The notes under the pieces were generated by a model, which ran no database searches, was not told where the DNA came from, and saw nothing but the letters and a program-made list of their open reading frames with translations. Below are positions 38,475 to 48,113 of a stretch of DNA of 64,000 bases, in pieces. Position 1 is the stretch's first letter. Every line of letters begins with the position of its first letter. The stretch is from Pseudomonas rhodesiae (GTDB lineage: Bacteria; Pseudomonadota; Gammaproteobacteria; Pseudomonadales; Pseudomonadaceae): contig NZ_VFEU01000006.1 in NCBI RefSeq assembly GCF_007858255.1, positions 186,001-250,000 of the forward strand, given 5' to 3'. The translations under genes and the position numbers were made by a program.

Positions 38475-41400
38475 ATGCACCTGCTCAGGACTCAGCCCGG
38501 CGGTTTTGTCGCGGACGACAATATCGCCGACCTTGGCCAGACGCCCGCCGAACTGGTGGTCCTGTGCAGTGGCGATTCCAGCTTGGCGCTACTGGCCGAA
38601 GCAGCCCGGCAACTGCCCGACGACTACCCCAGCCTGCGCCTGGCCAACCCCATGCAGGTGCAGAACCATGCCTCGGTGGACCTGTACGTCGACGAGGTAC
38701 TGCGCCACGCAAAAGTCATTCTGATTTCGCTGCACGGCGGTATCGGTTACTGGCGCTATGGCGTCGAGCGCCTGGTGGAGCTGGCCGAACGTGGGGTGAC
38801 GTTGATTCTGGTGCCGGGGGATGATCGCCCGGACCCGGAGCTCAGCGGCCTGAGCACGGTTGACGCCGAACAGCGCGACCGCTTGTGGCAGTTCCTGCGC
38901 CAGGGCGGGTTGGGCAATGCGCTGGATTTCTATCGCTGCCTGGCCAGCGCTCACCTGGGCCGTGACTATGCCTGGGCCGAGCCCCACACTTTGCCGCGCA
39001 CGGCGATTTATCACCCGCGCCACGCCAACCCGCGCTTGAGCGATTGGCAGGCGGATTGGCGCGCCGAGTGGCCGGTGGCGGCGGTGCTGTTCTATCGCTC
39101 CCATCTGCAGGCGGCCAATACCGGCTTTATCGATGTGTTCTGCCAGCGTCTGCAAGCGGCGGGGCTTAACCCGTTGCCAATGGCGGTGGCGAGTTTGAAG
39201 GAGCCTGGCTGCCTGACGGTGGTCGAGGACCTGCTGGACGAGGTCGGCGCGGCGGTCATTCTCAACACCACCGGCTTTGCTCAATCCAGCCCGGAGGCGC
39301 CGCATTTACGCCCGTTTCGGCGCAATATCCCGGTGATCCAGGCGATCTGCGCCCAGGACAACCAGCCCGGCTGGGCGGCCAGCGAACAGGGCCTGGGGCC
39401 CCGTGACCTGGCCATGCACATTGCCTTGCCGGAGCTGGACGGGCGCATCATCAGCCGGCCGATCAGCTTCAAGGATTTGGCCTGGCGCAGCGAGCGCAGC
39501 CAGTCCGACGTGGTGTGCTATCGCGCCGCGCCCGAGCGCATGGATTTCGTCGCCGAACTGGCGCGGCGCTGGGTCGAGCTGGCGCGGGTACCGAATGCGG
39601 AAAAACGCATCGCCCTGGTGCTGGCCAACTACCCGACCCGTGATGGTCGCATCGGCAACGGCGTCGGCCTGGACACTCCGGCGGCGGCGCTGAATATCCT
39701 GCGCGCGCTGCAAACCGAGGGCTATCCGCTGCCGGATCGACTGCCCGATAGCGGCACGGCGTTGATCCATGAACTGCTCGGTGGCGTGACCAACGACCTC
39801 GACAGCCTGGACCTGCGCCCTTGCCACCAGAGCCTGGGCCTGGACGAGTACGAGGCGTTGTTCTTGCGCTTGCCCGAAGCCAACCGCCAGGCCGTGTTGC
39901 AGCGTTGGGGCGCGCCGCAGCAAGACCCGATGTGCCGCGATGGCCGCCTGATGATTGCCGGCTTGCGCCTGGGCCTGACCTTTGTCGGTATCCAGCCGGC
40001 GCGCGGTTATCAGGTGGACGCCAGCGCGGTGTACCACGACCCGGACCTGGTGCCGCCCCATGGCTACCTGGCGTTCTACTTCTGGTTGCGCCATACCTAT
40101 GGCGCCCATGGCGTGATCCACGTCGGCAAGCACGGCAACCTGGAATGGCTGCCGGGCAAGGGCGTGGGCCTCTCGGAGCATTGCTGGCCGGATGCATTGC
40201 TGGGGCCGCTGCCGAACATCTATCCGTTTATCGTCAACGACCCGGGCGAGGGCGCCCAGGCCAAACGTCGTACCCAGGCGGTGATCATCGATCACCTGAT
40301 GCCACCGCTGACCCGCGCCGAAACCTACGGTCCGCTGCGCGACCTGGAGCTGCTGGCGGACGAGTATTACGAAGCGCAATTGCTCGACCCGCGCCGCGCC
40401 CGCGAGTTGCAGAAAGACATTCTCAAACTGGTGCGCGAAACCCGCATCGACCAGGAACTGCAGCTGGACGGCGATGCCGATGCCGCGATTTGGCTACCGC
40501 GCCTGGACACCTACCTGTGCGACCTCAAGGAATCTCAGATTCGCGACGGCCTGCACATCTTCGGCGAATCGCCCCAGGGCCGTTTGCGCATCGATACATT
40601 GCTGGCCTTGCTGCGCATTCCGCGCGGCGACGGGCGTGGCGCGCAATCGAGCCTGCTGCGCGTGTTGGCCAAGGCCTTCGCGCTGGGCTTCGACCCGCTG
40701 GACTGCGCCCTGGCCGAACCCTGGACCGGCCGGCGCCCCGAGGTGCTGCAAGGCATTGATAGTCAGCCGTGGCGCACCGCTGGCGATACCCGCGAGCGCC
40801 TGGAGCTGTATGCGGCGCAGTTGATCGAGCAAGCCTTGGACGGCCCGCTGGCGGTATTGCAGGCACCGGGCTGGGAAGAGGTGAGTGCGGTGATCGACAA
40901 CCTGCGCAGCGTCGTCGCGCCACGCCTGGACGCCTGCGGCCCGGCGGAAATGCGCGGCTTGCTGGATGCGCTGAGCGGTCGCTTCGTGCCGGCGGGGCCC
41001 AGCGGTGCGCCGAGTCGCGGGCGCCTGGACGTGCTGCCCACCGGGCGCAATTTCTTCAGCGTGGATGTGCGCAACCTGCCCACCACCACGGCCTGGCGTA
41101 TCGGCTTCCAGTCGGCCAACCTGATTCTGGAGCGGCACCTGCAAGATCATGGCGATCACCTGCGTCAGCTCGGCCTGTCGGTATGGGGCACCGCTACGAT
41201 GCGTACCGGCGGCGACGATATCGCCCAGGCCATGGCGCTCATGGGCGTGCGCCCGGTCTGGGCCACCGGCAGCCAGCGGGTGGACGACTTCGAGATCCTG
41301 CCGATCAGCCTGCTGGACCGCCCGCGCGTCGATGTGACCTTGCGCGTGTCGGGGTTCTTCCGTGATGCCTTCGCCAACCTGATCCGCCTGTTCGACGCGG

Positions 41401-42239
41401 CGGTGCAGGCGGTGGCAGCGCTGGACGAACCGGACGATATGAACCCGCTGGCCGCCAAGGTGCGCAGCGAGCGTGAGGCATTGCGTCAATCCGGGCTGGA
41501 CGACGACGCGGCAGCCAAGCAGGCCGGTTGGCGCATCTTCGGTGCCAAGCCGGGGGCCTATGGTGCGGGGGTGCAGGGCGCGATTGATGGGCGTTTGTGG
41601 CAAAGCCGTGCGGACCTGGCCGAGGTCTACCTGAACTGGGGTGGCTACGCCTATGGCGGGTCCGACGAGGGCACCGCTGCCCGCGAGCAATTCGCCCAGC
41701 GCCTGAGCCAGGTGCAGGCGGTGGTGCAGAACCAGGACAATCGCGAACACGACCTGCTTGATTCCAACGACTATTACCAGTTCCAGGGCGGCATGCTCGC
41801 CGCCGTGGAAACCCTGAGCGGCGACAAGGCCGCCAGCTACCACGGTGACCACAGCCAGCCGGACCTGCCGAAGATTCGCACCTTGAAGGAAGAGCTGAAC
41901 CGGGTGATCCGCGCCCGCGCCGCCAACCCCAAGTGGATCGAAGGGGTGAAGCGTCACGGCTATAAAGGCGCGTTCGAGATGGCGGCCACCGTGGACAATC
42001 TGTTCGCCTTCGACGCCACCACGGCGCTGATTGACGATCATCAATATGCCTTGCTTGCCGATGCCTACCTGCTCGACCCTGACACCCGGGCGTTCGTGCA
42101 GCAACACAACCCCGACGCATTGCGCGACATGACCGAGCGCATGCTCGAAGCCCAGCAGCGCGGCCTCTGGCAGGCGCCAGGTGCTTACCGTGACGCCTTG
42201 GAAAACCTGTTGCTGGATATAGAAGAAGACAGTCAATGA
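38475..42239 (+). CDS. cobN: Cobaltochelatase subunit CobN
   Basis: A 1254-residue large subunit of the aerobic cobalt chelatase, inserting Co2+ into hydrogenobyrinic acid a,c-diamide. CobN/magnesium-chelatase H features are seen: LISLHGGIGYWRYG near the N-terminus, IALVLANYPTRDGRIGNGVG, HVGKHGNLEWLPGKG (about 550-564) and NWGGYAYGG in the C-terminal part. Length is usual for Pseudomonas. The next gene overlaps its stop by 4 bases. Confidence 0.96.
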   Translation: MHLLRTQPGGFVADDNIADLGQTPAELVVLCSGDSSLALLAEAARQLPDDYPSLRLANPMQVQNHASVDLYVDEVLRHAKVILISLHGGIGYWRYGVERLVELAERGVTLILVPGDDRPDPELSGLSTVDAEQRDRLWQFLRQGGLGNALDFYRCLASAHLGRDYAWAEPHTLPRTAIYHPRHANPRLSDWQADWRAEWPVAAVLFYRSHLQAANTGFIDVFCQRLQAAGLNPLPMAVASLKEPGCLTVVEDLLDEVGAAVILNTTGFAQSSPEAPHLRPFRRNIPVIQAICAQDNQPGWAASEQGLGPRDLAMHIALPELDGRIISRPISFKDLAWRSERSQSDVVCYRAAPERMDFVAELARRWVELARVPNAEKRIALVLANYPTRDGRIGNGVGLDTPAAALNILRALQTEGYPLPDRLPDSGTALIHELLGGVTNDLDSLDLRPCHQSLGLDEYEALFLRLPEANRQAVLQRWGAPQQDPMCRDGRLMIAGLRLGLTFVGIQPARGYQVDASAVYHDPDLVPPHGYLAFYFWLRHTYGAHGVIHVGKHGNLEWLPGKGVGLSEHCWPDALLGPLPNIYPFIVNDPGEGAQAKRRTQAVIIDHLMPPLTRAETYGPLRDLELLADEYYEAQLLDPRRARELQKDILKLVRETRIDQELQLDGDADAAIWLPRLDTYLCDLKESQIRDGLHIFGESPQGRLRIDTLLALLRIPRGDGRGAQSSLLRVLAKAFALGFDPLDCALAEPWTGRRPEVLQGIDSQPWRTAGDTRERLELYAAQLIEQALDGPLAVLQAPGWEEVSAVIDNLRSVVAPRLDACGPAEMRGLLDALSGRFVPAGPSGAPSRGRLDVLPTGRNFFSVDVRNLPTTTAWRIGFQSANLILERHLQDHGDHLRQLGLSVWGTATMRTGGDDIAQAMALMGVRPVWATGSQRVDDFEILPISLLDRPRVDVTLRVSGFFRDAFANLIRLFDAAVQAVAALDEPDDMNPLAAKVRSEREALRQSGLDDDAAAKQAGWRIFGAKPGAYGAGVQGAIDGRLWQSRADLAEVYLNWGGYAYGGSDEGTAAREQFAQRLSQVQAVVQNQDNREHDLLDSNDYYQFQGGMLAAVETLSGDKAASYHGDHSQPDLPKIRTLKEELNRVIRARAANPKWIEGVKRHGYKGAFEMAATVDNLFAFDATTALIDDHQYALLADAYLLDPDTRAFVQQHNPDALRDMTERMLEAQQRGLWQAPGAYRDALENLLLDIEEDSQ

Positions 42240-43234
42240 CCGATATTCCCCATTTCCCGCTGTCCGCCGTGGTCGGCGCCGATGACCTGAAACTGGCGCT
42301 GTGCCTGGCGGCTATCGATCCCAAGATCGGCGGCGTGCTGATCGAAGGTCCGCGCGGCATGGCCAAGTCCACCCTGGCCCGTGGCCTGGCCGATCTGTTG
42401 GCCAGCGGTCAATTCGTGACGTTGCCGCTGGGGGCCACCGAAGAACGCTTGGTGGGCACCCTGGATCTGGACGCCGCGCTGGGCGAGGGGCGTGCGCAGT
42501 TTTCCCCGGGCGTGTTGGCCAAGGCCGATGGCGGTGTGCTGTATGTGGATGAAGTGAATTTGCTGCCCGATCATTTGGTGGATCTGCTGCTGGACGTGGC
42601 CGCCAGTGGCACCAACCTGATCGAGCGCGACGGCATTTCCCACCGCCATTCGGCGCGCTTTGTACTGGTTGGCACCATGAACCCGGAGGAGGGCGAGTTG
42701 CGCCCTCAACTGCTGGACCGCTTCGGCTTCAATGTGGCGTTAAGAGGGCACACCTTGCCGGCCGAGCGCGGGCAGATCCTCCGGCGCCGCCTGGATTTCG
42801 ACAGCGATCCCGCCGCCTTCTGCACCGAGTGGGCCGAACAGCAGGCAGCGTTGCGCGAGCGCTGCACTCAGGCGCGGGCGCGGTTGGACAGTATCGAGCT
42901 GGATGATCAGGCCCTTGCGCAGATTACCGAGCGCTGCTTTGCCGCCGGTGTCGATGGTTTGCGTGCTGACCTGGTCTGGCTGCGCGGCGCCCGGGCCCAT
43001 GCGGCGTGGCGGGGCGCGAATGAGATTGCCGAGGAAGACATCGAAGCCGTCGCGGAACTTGCCTTGCGCCATCGTCGCCAGGAGCCATCTCCACCGGCCA
43101 GCCCGCCCAGCCAGGCACAGTCGCCGAAACCTTCGGACAGCTCGCCCGCTCAAGGCCAATGGGGCGATATGCCCGCGCCGGCCCTGCCCATCGGCGCTCG
43201 CCGAGACGTGCCCGCCTGGCCAAAAAAGCCCTAG
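42236..43234 (+). CDS. Magnesium-chelatase ChlI-like AAA+ ATPase
   Basis: A 332-residue AAA+ protein of the BchI/ChlI family: Walker A GPRGMAKST (38-46), YVDEVNLLPDHL as Walker B and sensor region, VLVGTMNPEEGELRPQLLDRFG. The C-terminal 50 residues are proline/serine-rich (linker). ATGA overlap with cobN. In this position it should be the ATPase motor for CobN, in place of CobS. Confidence 0.92.
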   Translation: MTDIPHFPLSAVVGADDLKLALCLAAIDPKIGGVLIEGPRGMAKSTLARGLADLLASGQFVTLPLGATEERLVGTLDLDAALGEGRAQFSPGVLAKADGGVLYVDEVNLLPDHLVDLLLDVAASGTNLIERDGISHRHSARFVLVGTMNPEEGELRPQLLDRFGFNVALRGHTLPAERGQILRRRLDFDSDPAAFCTEWAEQQAALRERCTQARARLDSIELDDQALAQITERCFAAGVDGLRADLVWLRGARAHAAWRGANEIAEEDIEAVAELALRHRRQEPSPPASPPSQAQSPKPSDSSPAQGQWGDMPAPALPIGARRDVPAWPKKP

Positions 43235-43890
43235 GCATCCGCCCCCGACCTGACGCGGGGACGGATGCCCGCCCCAAGGTCGGGCGACTGGACAACGGCA
43301 GGCAAGGCAAGGCGCGCAGTGCCCGGCAGGGTTCGATCAACTGGCCCGGTACTTTGCTCGGCGGCCGGCCGCATTCCCGTGAAGACCTGTGCTACCACCT
43401 GCGCAGCCGCGCGGCCCACGAGTTGTGGCTGGTGATCGTCGATGCGTCGGCGTCCACCCGGCGGCATCGTGCATTAACCGACGCAAAGGGGTTGCTCGCC
43501 CAGCTGTTTGACGACGCCTACCGGCAACGCGCACGCATGGTCTTGTTGACCGCCAGCGGCCAGGCGCCGAAGTGGCAGGTTCAGGGGTTGAAAGCAGCCA
43601 AAAACCTGGCCGGCTGGCTGGACCAGTTAGGCGCGGGCGGTGGTACACCATTGCTGGCGGCGCTGACGGAGGCCGGGCATTGGCTGGCGGTGAGACGCAA
43701 GCGTCATCCCGCTGAGCAACAGCGTTTATTAGTGATCACGGATGGGCGGCTCAAGGACATTGCGGGGTTGCCGCCGTTGGACTGTGCGGGGTTGCTGGTG
43801 GATATCGAGCGCGGGCCGATCAGACTGGGGCGGGCCCAGGAGTTGGCGGCTGGGTTGCAGTTGGATTATCGGCATATCGATGAGTTGTAG
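43159..43890 (+). CDS. VWA-domain protein, ChlD-like chelatase partner
   Basis: A 243-residue protein with a basic N-terminus (residues 1-60) and a von Willebrand A domain with MIDAS DASAS at 95-99, the second site in GGGTPL and VITDGR later, as in the C-terminal half of ChlD/BchD. The ATG at 43159 overlaps the ChlI-like gene by 76 bases in another frame, with AAGG upstream; a later start is possible since the first 60 residues are low in complexity. Probably the CobT/ChlD-type partner in cobalt chelation. Confidence 0.85.
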   Translation: MGRYARAGPAHRRSPRRARLAKKALGIRPRPDAGTDARPKVGRLDNGRQGKARSARQGSINWPGTLLGGRPHSREDLCYHLRSRAAHELWLVIVDASASTRRHRALTDAKGLLAQLFDDAYRQRARMVLLTASGQAPKWQVQGLKAAKNLAGWLDQLGAGGGTPLLAALTEAGHWLAVRRKRHPAEQQRLLVITDGRLKDIAGLPPLDCAGLLVDIERGPIRLGRAQELAAGLQLDYRHIDEL

Positions 43891-43906
43891 TGCCGGTGTC
43901 GCCGCT

Positions 43907-43988
43907 ATCGGGGGCGAGATCCCACCCACACTCGACAGCATTCCAAAGGGTGTACTCGGTCAAATGTGGGAGGGGGCTTGCCCCCGAT
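43907..43988. repeat. REPIN with one degenerate REP
   Basis: The right REP is intact (GGGGGCTTGCCCCC). The left one reads ATCGGGGGCGAGATCCCACC, so its palindrome is broken at several positions. It lies in the 126-base gap between the convergent VWA and DUF1853 genes. Confidence 0.85.
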
Positions 43989-44016
43989 GACGCACTCACA
44001 TACACCAGCCCCTCCA

Positions 44017-44964
44017 TCAGCCAGCCCCCGGCACATTTGGCCAAAGGTCGGCCACCAGAAACAAGCGCTCGGCTTCCTCCCAATCCCCGCCGTTCCGCAC
44101 CATGCGCACGAGCAACTGCGCGGGCGCCATCGGATCAAGGTCGGCCAGCCAGGCCTGCATCTGTTCCTCGCTCCACACCTCGTCCGCCGGGTAGTGCGCC
44201 GGCGCCAGCCACGCATGGCGGGGCAGGGGTTGCCAGCGTCCGGGCGCGCTGACCGCGACAAAATCCCGCCAATCGCGCTGATGCAACCAACGTCCGCGCA
44301 GGTGCTGAGGGTGCGCGCCCGTCGGTGGTTCGGCCAGGCCGGGCCAGGGGTAGAGCAAATACCCGCCCAGCCACAAGTGCGCGTCGAACTGCTGAATATC
44401 CAGCGCCGCCAAAGCTTCGCGGCTCTCGGCCCGTGCTGAAATCGGCAGTTGATGCTGGGCCAGGTGCGCCAGTTTGCGGTCGAGGCGGTCGTGACAGCCG
44501 GGGCCCAGCCATTGTGCGGTGTCCTGGCCGTTGCCGTGCTGCGGGCCGAGATAGAGCTTGATCGCCAATTCCAGGTGATGCACGCCGTCGCGGTCGCGCA
44601 GCAGCATGTCCAGCTCACCGAGGGTATGCCCGGCGCGGCGGATCGGCAGGTTGGCGGCCAGCAATTCCACGCCCGGCGCATGCTGCACGGCAAATTGCCA
44701 CAAGCGTTCGTAGTACAGCCCCAAGCGCCGCGTGCGCGACAGGCTCAACCAGTGCTGCAAGGCCCGGCTGTCCTGGTCTAGGCTGCGCAACCAGTGGGCG
44801 AGCCGATCCGGTGCTTGCACCCAGTCACTGCCGGCCAGCGGGTGACGCTGCGGCCAGGGCGCGCGGGCTAGCATCGGCGGGGCGAGGATCACCCACGCCA
44901 AGTCGCGCACCTCCGGGTGGCGCAGTTGGCGGGGCAGGTTGAGTAGATCGGGGAACACAGTCAT
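44017..44964 (-). CDS. DUF1853 family protein
   Basis: A 315-residue cytoplasmic protein of the DUF1853 family, with [35 protein letters not shown] (about 119-139) and DRLDRKL. The E-D-M-L and H-L-E-L-A-I-K pattern is similar to the D/E-x-K core of PD-(D/E)xK nuclease-like folds, which is my inference. Divergent from nadK across 144 bases. Function unknown. Confidence 0.88.
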   Translation of the reverse strand: MTVFPDLLNLPRQLRHPEVRDLAWVILAPPMLARAPWPQRHPLAGSDWVQAPDRLAHWLRSLDQDSRALQHWLSLSRTRRLGLYYERLWQFAVQHAPGVELLAANLPIRRAGHTLGELDMLLRDRDGVHHLELAIKLYLGPQHGNGQDTAQWLGPGCHDRLDRKLAHLAQHQLPISARAESREALAALDIQQFDAHLWLGGYLLYPWPGLAEPPTGAHPQHLRGRWLHQRDWRDFVAVSAPGRWQPLPRHAWLAPAHYPADEVWSEEQMQAWLADLDPMAPAQLLVRMVRNGGDWEEAERLFLVADLWPNVPGAG

Positions 44965-45042
44965 GGTCCGAGCATAGCCGTTTAACCGCGCAGAAGGGGG
45001 TTGAGAACCGTTGTCATCAAGGCTTCGCGGCGACAAAGGATT

Positions 45043-45070
45043 TTGCCTGGCGCGGCCTTTCGCCCATAAT
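45043..45070 (+). promoter_or_regulatory. Candidate sigma-70 promoter of nadK
   Basis: TTGCCT (45043-45048) and CATAAT (45065-45070) with a 16-base spacer, 39 bases before the nadK ATG. Assigned by consensus only. Confidence 0.45.
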
Positions 45071-45108
45071 CGGGGTTTTTCGCCACACCCCAATCCCGCA
45101 GGAGCCCC

Positions 45109-45999
45109 ATGGAGCAATTTCGCAATATCGGCATTATCGGTCGCCTGGGCAGTACCCAGGTGCTGGACACCGTCCGCCGGCTTAAGAAGTTTCTGCTCGA
45201 GCGCCACCTGCATGTGATCCTCGAAGACACCATCGCCGAAATCCTGCCGGGCCACGGCCTACAGACCTCATCGCGCAAGATGCTCGGCGAAGTATGTGAC
45301 ATGGTGATTGTGGTCGGCGGCGACGGTAGCCTGCTGGGTGCGGCCCGGGCGCTGGCTCGGCATAACGTGCCGGTGCTGGGGATCAACCGGGGCAGTCTGG
45401 GGTTTCTCACCGATATCCGCCCCGATGAGCTGGAAGTCGAAGTGGCCAAGGTGCTCGACGGCCAATACCTGGTGGAAAACCGTTTCCTGCTGCAAGCCGA
45501 AGTGCGTCGCCATGGCGAAGCCATCGGTCAGGGTGATGCGCTCAACGATGTGGTACTGCACCCTGGCAAGTCCACCCGCATGATCGAATTCGAGTTGTAT
45601 ATCGACGGCCAGTTCGTGTGCAGCCAGAAAGCCGACGGCCTGATCGTCGCCACGCCCACCGGCTCCACCGCGTATGCGCTGTCCGCCGGCGGCCCGATCA
45701 TGCACCCCAAGCTCGATGCCATTGTGATCGTGCCGATGTATCCCCATATGTTGTCCAGCCGACCGATTGTGGTCGATGGCAACAGTGAGCTGAAAATCGT
45801 GGTGTCCAAAGACATGCAGATCTACCCGCAAGTCTCCTGCGACGGGCAGAACCATTTCACCTGCGCCCCCGGTGACACCATCACCGTGAGCAAAAAGGCA
45901 CAGAAGTTGCGCTTGATCCACCCGCTGGATCACAACTACTACGAAGTGTGCCGTACCAAGTTGGGCTGGGGCAGCCGCTTGGGGGGTGGAGGCGACTGA
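45109..45999 (+). CDS. nadK: NAD kinase
   Basis: A 296-residue ATP-NAD kinase making NADP+. The diagnostic GGDGS is at 70-74, with [18 protein letters not shown] and [22 protein letters not shown] precedes the ATG. Head gene of a coupled run: its stop overlaps the next start as TGATG. Confidence 0.96.
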   Translation: MEQFRNIGIIGRLGSTQVLDTVRRLKKFLLERHLHVILEDTIAEILPGHGLQTSSRKMLGEVCDMVIVVGGDGSLLGAARALARHNVPVLGINRGSLGFLTDIRPDELEVEVAKVLDGQYLVENRFLLQAEVRRHGEAIGQGDALNDVVLHPGKSTRMIEFELYIDGQFVCSQKADGLIVATPTGSTAYALSAGGPIMHPKLDAIVIVPMYPHMLSSRPIVVDGNSELKIVVSKDMQIYPQVSCDGQNHFTCAPGDTITVSKKAQKLRLIHPLDHNYYEVCRTKLGWGSRLGGGGD

Positions 46000-46970
46000 T
46001 GCTCGATCCCGCGCGTAGCTACGACCTGATTGGAGACGTGCACGGATGCGCGCATACCCTTGAGCACTTGCTCGACCAGATGGGTTATCACAAGCAGGCC
46101 GGCACCTGGCGCCATCCGTCGCGCATGGCGGTGTTCCTCGGCGATATCATCGACCGTGGCCCACGCATCCGCGAAGCGCTGCATATCGTCCACGACATGG
46201 CCGAAGCCGGCCAGGCGCTGTGCATCATGGGCAATCACGAGTTCAATGCCCTGGGCTGGGCCACACCGGCGCCGCCTGGCAGTGGCAAGCAGTACGTGCG
46301 CGAGCACACCCCACGGCATGAGCGCTTGATCCACGAGACCTTGACCCAGTTCGAGCAGCATCCGGCCGACTGGCACGACTTCCTCGGCTGGTTCTATGAC
46401 ATGCCGCTGTTTGTCGATGCCGGGCGTTTCCGCGTGGTGCATGCGTGCTGGGACGACAGCTTTATCCAGCCGCTGCGCGCCACATTCCCGGATGGTTGCA
46501 TCGACCCGCACTTCCTGCAGGCCGCCGCCGTGCCTGGCAGTTTTGCCTGCAATGCCTTTGACCGCCTGCTGCGCGGCACCGATATGCGTCTGCCCGACGG
46601 CCTGACGCTGACCGGCGGCGACGGCCTGACGCGCTCGTTCTTCCGCACCAAGTTCTGGGAAGACGACCCCAAGACCTACGGCGACATCGTGTTCCAACCC
46701 GATGCGCTGCCCGAGCCGGTGGCGCGCACGCCGTTATCGCCCCATGAAAAGAACTCCCTGCTGCGCTATGGCGCCGACGAGCCGTTGCTGTTCGTCGGCC
46801 ACTACTGGCGCAGTGGCAAACCGGCGCCGATTCGCCCCAACTTAGCCTGTCTGGATTACAGCGCGGTGCTGTATGGCAAGTTGGTGGCCTATCGATTGGA
46901 CCAGGAAACTCGATTGGACCCGCATAAGTTCGTGTGGGTCGATGTAGAGCGGCCGGAGGTGATCCTATGA
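45999..46970 (+). CDS. Metallophosphoesterase (calcineurin-like)
   Basis: A 323-residue protein with the binuclear metal motifs GDVHG (12-16), GDIIDRGP and GNHE, and further histidines (VHACWDD, VGHYWR). GGAGG precedes the ATG, inside the end of nadK. Related to PrpE/ApaH-like phosphatases; the substrate is not known. It is tied on both sides by overlaps, to nadK and to the rhomboid gene. Confidence 0.9.
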   Translation: MLDPARSYDLIGDVHGCAHTLEHLLDQMGYHKQAGTWRHPSRMAVFLGDIIDRGPRIREALHIVHDMAEAGQALCIMGNHEFNALGWATPAPPGSGKQYVREHTPRHERLIHETLTQFEQHPADWHDFLGWFYDMPLFVDAGRFRVVHACWDDSFIQPLRATFPDGCIDPHFLQAAAVPGSFACNAFDRLLRGTDMRLPDGLTLTGGDGLTRSFFRTKFWEDDPKTYGDIVFQPDALPEPVARTPLSPHEKNSLLRYGADEPLLFVGHYWRSGKPAPIRPNLACLDYSAVLYGKLVAYRLDQETRLDPHKFVWVDVERPEVIL

Positions 46971-47839
46971 GTACCGTGGCCGTATTACGCTTGCCGCTGA
47001 GCGTCGACCTGGGTGGTTTCGTCAAATTGCTGCAACGCATGCAAGTGCCCCATCGCGTGAGTGAAGAGGCCGGTGAGCAGGTGTTGTGGGTGCCGGAAAG
47101 CATCAGCGATGACGTGCGCGTGTTGTATCAACGCTTTCCGGCCGGCGATCCAGACCAGCAGTTGGACATTCCCGAACAGGCTCCCGTGACCCGTCCCGGT
47201 TTCCTCCAGCAAGTGCGGCATAGCCCGGTGACCGCGTTGGTGCTGCTGGCGAGCCTGGTGGTGGGCGTGCTGACCCTGCTGGGCGACAACCTGCAGGCCA
47301 TGAGCTGGCTGAGCTTTCTGCCGTTCCGAGTACTGGGCGACTACATTCAGTTCACCCCTTTGGCCGACAGCCTGGCGTCGGGGCAGTGGTGGCGGTTGGT
47401 CACGCCGATGCTGTTGCACTTCGGCATCCTGCACCTGGCCATGAATGGCATGTGGTACTGGGAACTGGGCCGGCGCATCGAAGCGCGCCAGGGCAGTATC
47501 AACCTGCTTGGCCTGACCCTGCTGTTCAGCCTGGTTTCCAACTACGCGCAATACGCCTACGGCGGCCCGGGCCTGTTTGGCGGGTTGTCCGGCGTGTTGT
47601 ATGGCCTGCTCGGTCATTGCTGGATCTATCAACTGTTGTCGCCCAACCCAGCCTATCGCTTGCCCCGTGGGGTATTGGCGATGATGCTGGTGTGGCTGGT
47701 GCTGTGCCTGTCGGGGTTGGTCTCGATGATCGGCTTCGGCGAAATCGCCAACGCGGCCCATGTGGGCGGGCTTGTGATCGGTTGCTTCACCGGCCTGCTG
47801 GGCGGGCTCTATAGCCGTCGTAAAACGCCAATTAATTAA
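46967..47839 (+). CDS. Rhomboid family intramembrane serine protease (GlpG-like)
   Basis: A 290-residue protein with an N-terminal cytosolic domain (1-80; NRho-like) and six membrane segments. The catalytic dyad is Ser208 in GGLSGVLYG and His265 in AAHVGG; HFGILHLAMNGMWYWELG carries the conserved His/Asn of the oxyanion region. It cleaves membrane proteins within the bilayer. Start 46967 has GGAGGTG upstream and overlaps the previous stop as ATGA. Confidence 0.93.
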   Translation: MSTVAVLRLPLSVDLGGFVKLLQRMQVPHRVSEEAGEQVLWVPESISDDVRVLYQRFPAGDPDQQLDIPEQAPVTRPGFLQQVRHSPVTALVLLASLVVGVLTLLGDNLQAMSWLSFLPFRVLGDYIQFTPLADSLASGQWWRLVTPMLLHFGILHLAMNGMWYWELGRRIEARQGSINLLGLTLLFSLVSNYAQYAYGGPGLFGGLSGVLYGLLGHCWIYQLLSPNPAYRLPRGVLAMMLVWLVLCLSGLVSMIGFGEIANAAHVGGLVIGCFTGLLGGLYSRRKTPIN

Positions 47840-47852
47840 AGGAAGAGCCTCC

Positions 47853-48113
47853 ATGTCCTCTTTTGCTGAAATGATCGAAAACATCACCCCGGACATCTAC
47901 CAGAGCCTCAAGCTCGCCGTGGAAATCGGTAAATGGTCCGACGGCCGCAAACTCACCGCCGAGCAGCGCGAGTTGTCGTTGCAGGCGATGATCGCCTGGG
48001 AAATCCAGAACCTGCCGGAAGACCAGCGCACCGGTTACATGGGCCCGCAGGAATGCCAGTCGAAGTCGACCACCGTGCCGAATATCCTGTTCAAGTCGGA
48101 CGCGATCCATTGA
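47853..48113 (+). CDS. yeaC: YeaC family protein (DUF1315)
   Basis: An 86-residue cytoplasmic protein starting MSSFAEMIENITPDIYQSLK, with GKWSDGRKLT and MIAWEIQNLPEDQRTGYM, the family's conserved segments. Function unknown. AGGAAGAG upstream; 13 bases after the rhomboid gene. Confidence 0.92.
   Translation: MSSFAEMIENITPDIYQSLKLAVEIGKWSDGRKLTAEQRELSLQAMIAWEIQNLPEDQRTGYMGPQECQSKSTTVPNILFKSDAIH

Noticed and set aside
40494..42236. A 580-codon open frame on the minus strand
   Set aside because: Antisense of cobN, no ribosome-binding site or recognisable domain.
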